Shown here: one piece after another, positions 55,075 to 64,000 of the stretch
How positions within the stretch are numbered: the stretch's first letter is position 1
How the letters are laid out: each line of letters opens with the position of its first letter
DNA from: Ariolimax columbianus
Lineage: Eukaryota > Mollusca > Gastropoda > Stylommatophora > Arionidae
Direction: 5' to 3'
Length of the DNA: 64,000 nucleotides
NCBI GenBank assembly: GCA_036924085.1
Contig: JAVGWX010000011.1
Location: 30,557,886 to 30,621,885, forward strand
The notes under the pieces: model-generated
Told to the model about the DNA's origin: nothing
The model's database searches: none
Seen by the model: only the letters and a program-made list of their open reading frames with translations
Position numbers and translations under genes: made by a program

Positions 55075-56185
55075 GTCAGTTGGTGTTGTTGTTATTGGTG
55101 GTGTTGGTGTTGTTGTTGTTATTGGGGGTGTTGGTGTTGTTGTTGTTATTGGTGGTGTTGGTGTTGTTGTTGTTATTGGTGGTGTTGGTGTTGTTGTTGT
55201 TATTGGTGGTGTTGGTGTTGTTGTTGTTATTGGTGGTGTTGGTGTTGTTGTTGTTATCGGTGGTGTTGGTGTTGTTGTTGTTATTGGTGGTGGTTGTGTT
55301 GCTGTTCTTGTTGGTGGTGGTGTTATTGCTGGTAGTGGTGTTGGCGGTGGTGGTGGTGGTATTGTTATAGATGTTGTTGGTAGTGGGGGTGTTGTTGTTG
55401 TTGTTGGTGTTGTTGTTGTTGGTGTTGTTGTTGTTGTTGGTGGTGGTGATGTTGGTGGTGGGGCCGTTGGCTGTGGTGGTGGTGTTGTTGTTGGTGGTGG
55501 TGGTGGTGTTGGTGGTGGTGTTATTTGGGGAGGGGGGTTGTTGTTTGTGGTGGTGTTGTTGTTATTGATGTTGTTGGTAGTGGGGGGGGGGGTGTTGTTT
55601 GTGATGATATTGCTGTTGTTGGTGGTGTCGATGTTATTGGTGGTGGTGCTATTGGTGTTGTTTTTGTTGTTGTTGGAGGTGGTGCTGGTGGTGTTGTGTT
55701 TGTTGTTGTTGGAGGTGGTGGTGTTGTTGTTGGGGGTGTTTGTGGTGGTGTTGTTGGTGTGGGTGTTGCTGTTGCTGGTGGTATTGGTGTTGTTCGTGGT
55801 GGTGTTGTTGGTGGGGGTGTTGTTGGTGTGGGTGTTGCTGTTGCTGGTGGTATTGGTGTTGTTCGTGGTTTTGTTGTTAGTGGGGGTGTTGTTGGTTGTG
55901 GTGGTGTTGTTGTTGTTGTTGGTGGTGGTAGTGGTGTTGTTGTTGTTGTTGTTGTTGTTGGTGGTGGTAGTGGTGTTGTTGTTGTTGTTGGTGGTGGTTG
56001 TGGTGTTGTTGTTGGTGGGGGTGTTGTTGTTGTTGGTGGTTTTGTTGTTGTGATGGTGTTATTCTCGGTGATGGTGTTATTCTTGGTGATGGCGTTGTTG
56101 TTGGTGGTGGTGTTGTTGTTGGTGTTGTTGTGGGTGGTGGTGTTGTTGTTGGTGGTGGTGTTGTTGTTTGTGATAGGGGTGCTGT
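55075..56185. repeat. 1.1-kb GTT/GGT simple-sequence tract
   Basis: Almost no A or C on the + strand. Starts as a regular array of about 36 bp (GTTATTGGTGGTGTTGGT..., 55085-55300), then irregular GTT and GGT units. The long poly-V/L, poly-G/V and poly-W/C frames are artefacts. Confidence 0.97.
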
Positions 56186-56532
56186 GTTGATTCTGAAATA
56201 CACCTGTACTGAGTTAACTTAACTATTGACGACATTTCTCTGGCGGCAGGTTACAGTTGTCCGTTTTACATCCCGAGCCGAACTTAAGAAGGGGGACCAG
56301 GAGCCTCCAGGATGTAGAACATGTTGATGCGCTCCAGTAAGCTGACCACTCGATGTCTGCACCACTGGCCAGACTGTCGTGACACAAGCTATTTGAATGA
56401 GCTTTGCGAGGAAGGGAAGGGCTTCAAATGACTTTGATGTTGCTCTTCCTTCCATGCAGAACGTCAACAAGGGATCTCCGTTATTTTATAGAGAGAAAAT
56501 AATTAATGAAAAAAAGTGTTTAAAGTTGATTC

Positions 56533-56892
56533 TTCTTCTTCTTCTGCGTTCGTTCTCAATCTCCCACTACCAAACCCTGAAAGGGCTTAAGTAGCAGAAT
56601 GTAGTCCAGAGAACGGAATGCGTTGTGTCGTAGTTTTGCAGATTGGCTGCGATATTTTCACCTTTCGGTCCAACACATCCGACTTCAGTAAGCATTTTTT
56701 TAGTACCGGGTTAGCATTCCCTCTTCGATCCCTTCTCCTTAGCCAGTCTGCCCTACTGCAGCCTGTTATCCAGAATCACCGCGGGGAGGTGTAGAAGGGT
56801 CTTGACAGCTATGGTTTGCTGGCCCTGACGCTAGCAGTCAGCTATGGGTCGCTGACCACTGCAGCTTACGCGCTGCTCAAAATCTTGATCCC
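56533..56892 (-). mobile_element. S360, copy E, full length with 12-bp target-site duplication
   Basis: Minus strand from 'ggatcaagattttgagcagc' to 'gagaacgaacgc' and a (GAA)n tail; 360 bp. Flanked by TAAAGTTGATTC at 56521-56532 and 56893-56904. Defines the family ends. The core 'actgaagtcggatgtgttgg' is intact. Confidence 0.95.
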
Positions 56893-56959
56893 TAAAGTTG
56901 ATTCAAATTAAATTTAATCAACGATTTTTTTTAAAATGGGTGTGGTTAGATACGGCACA

Positions 56960-57060
56960 GAGACAAGAACACAAACGAAACCATCCTTACCACCAAAAGG
57001 CCTTCATCAGCGACAGGGAATAACAACAATGCTGAGCTAGTAAATCATAGAAGAAGGAAT
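56960..57060 (+). repeat. D1 dispersed repeat, copy 3
   Basis: 'aacacaaacgaaaccatcct' and 'aaaaggccttcatcagcgac' with an A-rich end, the same block order as the other two copies. Confidence 0.5.
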
Positions 57061-57929
57061 GCATACATGTATAGATGATGTCAACATATAAGTTAAACAT
57101 GGTGTACTTATCTGATATAGTGTCCACATCGCGACTTAAGGTGGACAGGAGAAAGTAGGAAGTGAGTGGGTAGGGCCGGATAAGCCAGTGACGGCCTAAT
57201 AAGGGAAAGACAAAATAGTGATCCAAGGGAGCGGGGGAGGGGGGACACAAAAGTGATATAAGCCGGGGGGTGGGCTGATATAGGTGAGGAGGAAGGCAGG
57301 GGGATGGAAGGCAAATAGATTGGGGGGGGGGGGACAGTATGAGATTTTAACAAAGATTATGGATATTAATGCCAAGTGGTTGAAGGCAACCCATGCTGGA
57401 GATGTCTGTTCTGAAGGGCGAATCGATGACGATCGTCAGAGAAGCAAGAAACTAAGCCAGTGACACTACATCAGCCTTTTATGAAACCTCTAATATAACT
57501 AGACTTTGGTTTCACTTTCCCTGAGACCAGCCGAAACTTGTGTGATTTGATACTCGACTTTTCGCGCCTTTGTTTCTCGAGATACAAGCGCCGTTACCTC
57601 TAGGCTATGACTAAAGCGTGTATCTAAAAATAGTCTTATAGTTATTTCATCAGGCCTCTACATTTCTTTTTTGGTTTATTTTGTTTTGTTGTGTTGGGTT
57701 GTTTTTTTTTTTGCATTACAGCCGCCATCATTTCTTATTTACAAGCAAATTTGTGGGTTGGCATATCAATAAAATCCTTCATTTTAAATTGTAGACGGGC
57801 AAACGCTATGAACACTGGACTGGTCGAACAGCCAATTTCATGTTTTCCTCTAACATTTAGTGACAATTACTTTAATGGCTATTTTCTATTTCGTATTTTA
57901 AATCTTCATTCTTTATCATATTTTTTCTT
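57061..57929. other. No gene; G-rich then AT-rich flank
   Basis: Short G runs near 57235-57335, then AT-rich DNA in which weak matches to the 35-bp satellite begin from about 57770. Confidence 0.4.
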
Positions 57930-58085
57930 TTTCTTCTTCTTTTTCTTCGTTCGTTCCTTCTCAAACTCCGCCTAACGAGCCCCGAGATGGGCTTTGCAAG
58001 TAGAAGGATGTAGTCTGGAGAACGGAATGCGTTGTGTCGCTAGTTTACAGCTTGACTGCGATATTTGCACATTTCGACTCATCGA
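57930..58085 (-). mobile_element. S360, copy F (3' part)
   Basis: Minus strand 'tgcaaatatcgcagtcaagc' to 'aggaacgaacgaag' and GAA tail. 5' truncated at about 58085. Confidence 0.85.
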
Positions 58086-58254
58086 AAGCCGCTCGTATAC
58101 TGGCTATGTTTGTTTATTTTAGACCCAACCGACAAACAACATATGCCTTATCGTGGATTCGATTTTCTACGTTGTTATCGACAGGCAGGCATCGAAACTA
58201 TTTTAAATTGAAATATAAAAAGTTATCATTTCATTGACTAAATCTTCTAGTCTT

Positions 58255-59130
58255 ACACCCTACTCGTTGTGGGGGCGTTCATTTCATTAAATAAATGATA
58301 AATGATAAATGACTTAAATCAAGAATTAAGAAAGTCTATTTTACTAAACTTTTTGGTTTAAACGTCTGAATTTAAATGTAAACTTAAACATCTTAATTTC
58401 ATTAATTAAATACAGACTAAAACGCATGTATTTATATTATTGAATTGTAAACTGGGTTTCATTTACTAATTTATTGTTTCAAACGCCATCATTTCATTGA
58501 CGAGATTGAAGATTCAAAAGCCTTTATTTCATTTACTGTATTGTAGAAAATCTGGCTTTTAGTTAGTAAAGTGTAGACTCAAAATATTTCGTTTCATTTA
58601 CATAACAGTAGACTCAAGCGTTTTCTTTGCATTAACTGAATTGTAGATTCAAACGTTTTCCTTTCATTAACTGAATTGTAGACTTGATCGTTTTAATCTC
58701 AGTTGCTGGATTGAAGATCCGAACATCTTCTTTTCTTCTTTATAATTGTATATTCAAACGTATTTATTTTAGTTATTAAATTGTAGACTCAAACTACATA
58801 ACTACTAATAAATTGTAGGTCCAAACATCTCTCTTTCATTTACTAAATTGTAGGTCCAAGCACTTCTCTTTCATTTACTAAATTGTAGGTCCAAAAACAC
58901 TTCTCTTTCATTTACTAAATTGTAGGTCCAAACGTCTCTCTTTCATTTACTGAATTATAGCTTCAAGAGTTTCTCTTTCATTTACTGAATTATAACTTCA
59001 AGAGTTTCTCTTTCATTTACTGAATTATAGCTTCAAGAGTTTCTCTTTCATATACTGAATTATAGCTTCAAGAGTTTCTCTTTCATATACTGAATTATAA
59101 CTTCAAGAGTTTCTCTTTCATTTACTGAAT
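58255..59130. repeat. AT-rich satellite of about 35 bp, old field
   Basis: Unit 'tcatttactaaattgtaggt' plus 'ccaaacatctctctt'. Spacing is 35-37 bp in the best part (58811, 58846, 58881, 58918). Strongly diverged towards 58255 and fairly uniform at 58960-59125 ('aattatagcttcaagagttt'). Confidence 0.9.
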
Positions 59131-59760
59131 TATGGACTCGAACGTCTTAATTTTAATACCTCATAGCATTCTGAGATGCCTTTATTTGTTGTTCTTTTAT
59201 GTTCCCAAAGAATCGACATCACTGCACTCCGGGCATACCAATAGCTTCTCACTCTCTCTAAATAAATGGCAAAGCGTGGAGATACTGATGATTCTTGCAG
59301 TTTGTTGGTTATACACACTTTTGCTCCGTCCTCTCTTGCGCATCAGTCGACGAACCTCTTTTGATTTCAAAGCTTTGCATTTTGTCATTTGTTTGTTCAC
59401 CTATTGCAGTGTCATCATCTATCAGATGGTCATCGGTGGACTTCAGAATGTTACTCCTGTCCATGTCTGCTGTACCAGTAATTGATTCATGTGAAGTCGA
59501 GATGTCAGTTCTTTCATTGTCCTGGACACCAGATTGAAAATGGCATTCTTGACAAGCCCCGGCAAGTGGGATGTTTCTAAATCTGCCATCCACTCATGTC
59601 TAAATTAGCCCTTGTTCATCTTCCGAACTAAGGATTGTGTATCTGAAAGGTTGGCTGTACCTGTTAAATACGTCTCAGATATCCATCTCAGAGCTGCAGA
59701 CACTGCTTCCATCTCCATTCTCGCTCTGGAGAAATCGTGTTCTGCTTGCCCGCTAAGCTC
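59130..59760 (-). mobile_element. I-like LINE, RNase H to C-terminus
   Basis: Minus strand: SRARMEMEAVSAALRWISET then YLTGTANLSDTQSLV, where the glutamate and the SD aspartate are RNase H catalytic positions. Then (59593-59309) GVQDNERTDIS, ESITGTADMDRSNILKSTDD, then VYNQQTARIISISTLCHLF and VCPECSD, a zinc-type tail. Several frameshifts. Its 5' side runs directly into the 38-bp array. Confidence 0.75.
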
Positions 59761-60425
59761 GGTGACAGCCTGACCTCTTCTGTTTGCCCGCTATGCTCGG
59801 TGACAGCCTGACCTCTTCTGTTTGCCCGCTATGCTCGGCAACAGCATGACCTCTTCTGTTTGCCCGCTATGCTCGGTGACAGCCTGACCTCTTCTGTTTG
59901 CCCGCTATGCTCGGCAACAGCCTGACCTCTTCTGTTTCCCCGCTATGCTCGGTGACAGCCTGACCTCTTCTGTTTGCCCGCTATGCTCAGGAACAGCATG
60001 ACCTCTTCTGTTTTCCCGCTATGCTCGGAAACAGCTTGGCCTCTTCTGTTTGCCCGCTATGCTTGGCAACAGCATGACCTATTCTGTTTGCCCGCTATGA
60101 TCGGCAACAGCTTGACCTCTTCTGTTTGCCCGCTATGCTCAGGAACAGCATGACCTCTTCTGTTTGCCCGCTATGCTCGGCAACAGCTTGACCTCTTCTG
60201 TTTGCCCGCTATGCTCGGCAACGGCTTGACCTCTTCTGTTTGCCCACTATGATCGGCAACAGCTTGACTTCTTTTGTTTGCCCGCTATGCTCGGTGGCAG
60301 CCTGACCTCTTCTGTTTGCCCGCTATGCTCGGTGACAGCCTGACCTCTTCTGTTTGCCCGCTATGCTCGGCAACAGCTTGACCTCTTCTGTTTGCCCGCT
60401 ATGCTCGGTGACAGCCTGGCCTCAT
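59744..60425 (-). repeat. 38-bp minisatellite, about 18 copies, LINE-derived
   Basis: Unit (+ strand) 'tgcccgctatgctcggtgac' plus 'agcctgacctcttctgtt' (59761, 59799). On the minus strand the last unit runs in frame into the LINE as VTELSGQAEHDFSRARMEME, so the unit is the RNase H segment just before the catalytic glutamate. Confidence 0.93.
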
Positions 60426-60574
60426 ACTCAAGAGGAAAAGACCCGACCAGATTTTTCTGTAGTCATATGTAATTCTACCATCAGTGTCAAATACTTTAGG
60501 TCAAGAAAATAACAAATCCTGCCATCCTGTAAGATCGGAGTGTCGATGGTTTATCCAACCCGTTATATCTCAGA

Positions 60575-60782
60575 AACTGAGCTTTTTTCGGTCACATCAA
60601 GCGCCATGACGGACCGGATAGAGCAGTTCTGGAGGGCATTGTTTCAGGATGATGAGACACAAGACGTCAAGGACAATACACGTGAACATGGAGCAGGCTG
60701 GTAGACTGACTGCTGACCGAGATTCCTATTAATAGCCGTTATGAAAGCGAGGTTCTGACAAGGGCCTGTTACATGATGATGA
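60575..60782 (+). mobile_element. LINE 3' end fragment
   Basis: Reads FFGHIKRHDGPDRAVLEGIV, then a basic segment and AGRLTADRDSY, ending in GATGATGAT near 60775. Same group as 40385-40995. Confidence 0.8.
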
Positions 60783-60959
60783 TCAACCAGTGTGGACCCA
60801 TTATTCTCCCTCAAATGTGGCCACCTGTCTAATTATTTCATTGTATGTGCCATCCATGGCGCAACTTTCTTGATTCTTTAACGCTTGATGTCCCAGGTGA
60901 TATTATGAAGTGAGTGCCGCCTGTCTCTGGTAACCCACATTTAGGCTTTGGTCGGTGCC

Positions 60960-61180
60960 AATTTATATCTGGATGCTACAAACAGAAGTCCCAGCATCTA
61001 CCGAATTTTTACATTCCGGAGTGTCTATAGTACATCCCCGAACCAGTTGCATACTTTCATTCTGGAAACGTTTAAATCGTTTACACTGCACTCTTGAAAT
61101 TGTGGGGATGCCAAGTGCGTAATCAACAACTGACTGTGACAACTGACTGTGACAACTGACTGTGACAACTGACAATATAG
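60960..61180 (-). mobile_element. jockey-like LINE thumb fragment with 15-bp triplication
   Basis: Minus strand: VVDYALGIPTIS, KRFQNESMQLVRGCTIDTPE, matching the LDYG...NEAMR.I.G...TP thumb of jockey-like elements. The 15-bp unit 'aactgactgtgac' plus 'ac'-type joint is repeated about three times at 61128-61175 just before LDYG. Short 'gttccaagttt' repeats follow at 61200-61300. Confidence 0.68.
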
Positions 61181-61392
61181 GATGAACATAGATTATATGT
61201 TTGTTTCCAAGTTTGTTCCAAGTTTGTTTCCAAGCTTGCTCCAAGTGTGTTCCAAGTTTGTTCCAAGTTTATTCCAAGTGTGTTCCAAGTTTGCATAGAC
61301 TTTAGTGCTCCTATGCATCGCTTGCATCTCTGTGCGGTCTGGGAGATGTGCTATCTATTTCAGTTACTTAATTGTGGTTTCAAACGTATTTC

Positions 61393-61848
61393 TTTATTCT
61401 TCGTCGTCGTTCGTTCTCAATCTACCGCTACCAAGCCTTGAACGTTCTCAATCTCCCGCTATCAAGCCCTGAACGTTCTCAATCTCCCGCTACCAAGCCC
61501 TGAACGTTCTCAATCTCCCGCTACCAAGCCCTGAAATAAGCGTTCTAAGTAGCAGAATGTAGTCTAAAGAACGGAATGAGCTGTACCGTAGTTTACAGCT
61601 TGACTGCATTTTTTGCACCTTTCGGTCCGAGACATCCAACTTCATCAGGCATTTTTTGTACCGGGGCAAGCCTTTCCTCTTCAATCCTTTCTCCTTAGAC
61701 ACTCTGCCATGTTGCAGGCTGTTATTCAGGATCACCAAGCGGAGATGTAGAAGGGTCTTGACAGCTCTGGTTTGCTGTCCCTGATGCTATCAGTCAGCTA
61801 TGGGTCGTTGACCGCTGGAACGCATGCACTGCTCAGTCACGTGATCCC
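61393..61848 (-). mobile_element. S360, copy G, near full length, with internal 31-bp array
   Basis: Minus strand from 'tgggatcacgtgactgagca' to the 3' end. The 3' segment 'gttctcaatctcccgctacc' plus 'aagccctgaac' is present four times (61410-61532), once in other copies. Core 'gatgaagttggatgtctcgg' slightly mutated. Confidence 0.88.
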
Positions 61849-62145
61849 ATATGCTTTCATTTGATTTCGTATATTGAAGTCCTCAATAGTTTCACTTACG
61901 GCACTAAATTGTAGCGTTAAACACTTTACTTAATCGCCTAATTGTGTTTACTAGATTATAGACTCTAGATTGTTAATTTTAATTGCTAAATTGTAGATTC
62001 GAGCAGCTCCATTTCATCTATTTAATTATATACCAAAACGCCTCAATTTAAGTAAGCAAATTTAAAATTTAGGCGTCTTCATTTTAATGAGTAAATATTA
62101 GACTCAAACACGCCTGTTTCATTTACTAAATATAAACTCGAAACA
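61849..62145. repeat. Continuation of the AT-rich 35-bp satellite
   Basis: Diverged units such as 'actaaattgtagcgttaaac' and 'taaatattagactcaaacac'. Interrupted by S360 copies on both sides. Confidence 0.65.
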
Positions 62146-62569
62146 CTGTGATCCTGGATAACCGGCTGCAATAGAGCAGACTGGCTAAGGAGAAGGGAGG
62201 GCAGACTGGCTAAGGAGAAGGGAGGGCAGACTGGCTAAGGAGAAGGGAGGGCAGACTGGCTAAGGAGAAGGGAGGGCAGACTGGCTAAGGAGAAGGGAGG
62301 GCAGACTGGCTAAGGAGAAGGGAGGGCAGACTGGCTAAGGAGAAGGGAGAGCAGACTGGCTAAGGAGAAGGGATGGAAGAGGGAAGGCTAACCCGGTACT
62401 CAAAAAATACTTGCTGAAGTCGGATGTGTCGGACCGAATTGTGCAAATATCTCAGTCAAGCTGTAAACTGCGAAACAACGCATTCCGTTTTCTGAACTAC
62501 ATTCTGCTACTTAAGACCTTTTAAAGGATCGGTAATGGGAGATTGAGAACGAACGAAGCTAAGCCAAGC
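62146..62569 (+). mobile_element. S360, copy H, 5' truncated, with internal 25-bp array
   Basis: Starts at 'gtgatcctggataaccggct'. The segment 'gcagactggctaaggagaag' plus 'ggagg' is repeated eight times at 62176-62375, once in other copies. Then core 'tgctgaagtcggatgtgtcg' and the usual 3' end. Confidence 0.92.
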
Positions 62570-62639
62570 ACACTATCTTAATTTCATTTGTAAAAATTGT
62601 AGCGTAAAGCGACGTCGTTTCATTTACAAGATCGTATAT

Positions 62640-63870
62640 TCATCATCATCCTCATCCTTATCATCATCGTCTCTCCACTTGTGTCGTTAGACCACATAAA
62701 GAGGTGTAGTTTTCTGTCGTGTGCCAGCTTTCTCACTGATGTTGTTGTTAATCCGTATATCAACCATGAAACGATCTTTCCATCTGTTTCTTGGTCTGCC
62801 TTTGGCTCTGGAACCCTGATGTCTGGTATTGTAGATACGAGCAGCTGGTAACTTTGGTTCTTGTCAGGTGTCCGAACCATTTTATTCTCTGTGTTTCCAT
62901 GTATTCCATGCACAGTGTTGTACCCACCTTCTGTCTGATTACTACGTTTCATACTCTGTCCAGCCTTGTTACCCCGACAGCCTTGTTACCCCGACAGCCT
63001 TGTTACCCCAACAGCCTTGTTACCCCGACAGCTTTGTTACCCCGACAGCTTTGTTACCCCGACAGCTTTGTTACCCCGACAGCCTTGTTACCCCGACAGC
63101 CTTGTTACCCCGACAGCTTTTTTGTTACCCCAACAGCTTTGTTACCCCAACAGCTTTGCTACCCCGACATCCTTGTTACCCCGACAGCTTTGTTACCCAG
63201 ACAGCTTTGTTACCCCGACAGCTTTGTTACCCTGACAGCCTTGTTACCCTGACAGCTTTGTTACCCCGACAGCTTTGTTACTCTGACAGCTTTGTAACCC
63301 CGACAGCCTTGTTACCCCGACAGCCTTTGAGAGACACCTCATTTCTCATACCATGATTTTTCTGTCTCGTGCCTAGTTGAGAATCTATGTCCGTGCTCTA
63401 GATTCCACCTCTCAATCTAACATTGTATCTTGTTTGAACATGCTGTCCAAGTATTTGAATTCATTGACTTGTTTAAGTTCTGTAATTTGTACCTGTATAT
63501 TTCGTGTTTTATCTATTCCACTGACTGTCATTGTCTCCGTCGTTGATGTGGTAATCCTCATATTATATTTATCGCAGGCATTGTAAAGAGCAATTATATG
63601 TTTTTGGAAATTATTTTCATCGGAATGAAAGAGGCTCTGATCATCTGTTAAAAGTGGCTCGTTCTTTGAGTTGGTTTCTGGTTTTGCTTCAGTTCTTATT
63701 CGATCCATGAATACAATGAACAAAAGTGGTGATACACATCCCTGTCTTAACTGCAAACCACTTAGTGAGTCCGCTTGGTGTTCCCACAGTACTTCGGCTG
63801 TTTCTGTACATTGCTATTATATTTCTCAATAATTGTCCTTACATTCCATAGTTTTCCAGATTACTTTACT
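62640..63870 (-). mobile_element. LINE-D copy 2: RT, 17-bp array, C-terminus
   Basis: Minus strand. 63756-63412: LRQGCVSPLLFIVFMDRIRT, LLTDDQSLFHSDE (catalytic box ADD changed to TDD), then ITELKQVNEFKYLDSMF. An internal deletion joins this to EMRCLSKAVGVT, whose KAVGVT codons begin the array (62963-63335). Then a decayed GTTLCMEYMETQRIKWFG and LAHDRKLHLFMWSNDTSGE, ending in a GAT-type tail near 62645. Sister of 46290-48220. Confidence 0.88.
62963..63335 (-). repeat. 17-bp minisatellite, about 21 copies, LINE-derived
   Basis: Unit (+ strand) 'cagccttgttaccccga' or 'cagctttgttaccccga'. On the minus strand it is the codons for AVGVT with one extra residue, at the exact place of AVGVT in LINE-D. 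The sister LINE (near 47860) has it once. Units differ by c/t (gcctt/gcttt) and a few others. Confidence 0.95.
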
Positions 63871-64000
63871 TTACCAGAGTCAACCACTTAAATTTTAGCT
63901 ATTTCATTTACGTCTCAAAAACAGTCATTTCATTTGTTAAAGTAAAGGTTCGTTTTTCTCTATTTATTTAACTCAGTTGTAGATCCATCCACGTGGGTTT
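63871..64000. repeat. AT-rich satellite remnant at window end
   Basis: 'tatttcatttacgtctcaaa' and 'tcatttgttaaagtaaaggt' resemble the 35-bp satellite unit. The field probably continues beyond the window. Confidence 0.5.

Noticed and set aside
55075..56203. Long poly-V/L, poly-G/V, poly-P/T and poly-W/C frames
   Set aside because: Simple GTT/GGT sequence without A or C cannot form stops on one strand; several overlapping frames are equally long, which no real gene shows.
57770..64000. Telomeric or subtelomeric sequence
   Set aside because: No TTAGGG-type array on either strand. Repeat density alone does not show a chromosome end.

Overview
The window looks like accessory, repeat-saturated DNA from an animal nuclear genome. 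Visible signs are genes with GT-AG introns, tRNA-derived SINEs, 5'-truncated LINE retrotransposons with RNase H domains, mariner transposon relics and very many minisatellites. The mix of I-like LINEs, jockey/CR1-like LINEs, mariner and several tRNA-SINE families suggests a marine invertebrate. A gastropod mollusc is my best guess, but that is inference and not shown by any marker gene. Nothing points to bacterial or plasmid DNA.

Host genes are sparse. The best candidate is a two-exon gene on the + strand: exon 1 at 4514-4642 (donor CAA|GTAAGT) and terminal exon at 9567-10811 (acceptor TTCTCAG|GAC). The phases match, giving about 457 aa with ten copies of a 17-residue repeat. A second candidate is a first coding exon at 44002-44254, also ending in a consensus donor; its downstream exons are not visible here. 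No function is recognised for either.

Transposons, left to right: I-like LINE RNase H copy (330-1490); mariner relic (3590-4042); SINEs and LINE scraps in the intron of gene 1 (5.1-9.3 kb); a decayed endonuclease-RT LINE (13.0-14.3 kb); a LINE split by a SINE (16.2-18.3 kb); a cluster of LINE ends (20.5-23.0 kb); M36 elements (25.7-27.3 kb); a CR1-like LINE with an inverted copy of itself inside (29.9-32.3 kb); a second mariner relic (32.6-33.3 kb); a LINE stretched by three internal minisatellites (36.7-39.6 kb); a LINE split by an M36 element (46.3-48.2 kb); I-like LINE copies (48.7-52.6 and 54.3-55.0 kb); and an AT-rich satellite field invaded by LINEs and S360 elements (57.7-64.0 kb).

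The outstanding signal is that tandem arrays, about a fifth to a quarter of the window by summing my coordinates, repeatedly start inside transposons. At least eight arrays have a unit that is a recognisable 17-49 bp slice of a LINE reading frame, always at the place where that slice belongs. In two cases a sister copy in the same window still has it once. Two non-autonomous families named here (S360, about 360 bp, SINE-like, with target-site duplications; M36, with a 5' block of 36-bp modules of variable copy number and a simple-repeat tail) show the same behaviour. Two otherwise different SINE-like families share a central core. This locus therefore looks like one where mobile-element insertion and minisatellite birth are coupled.
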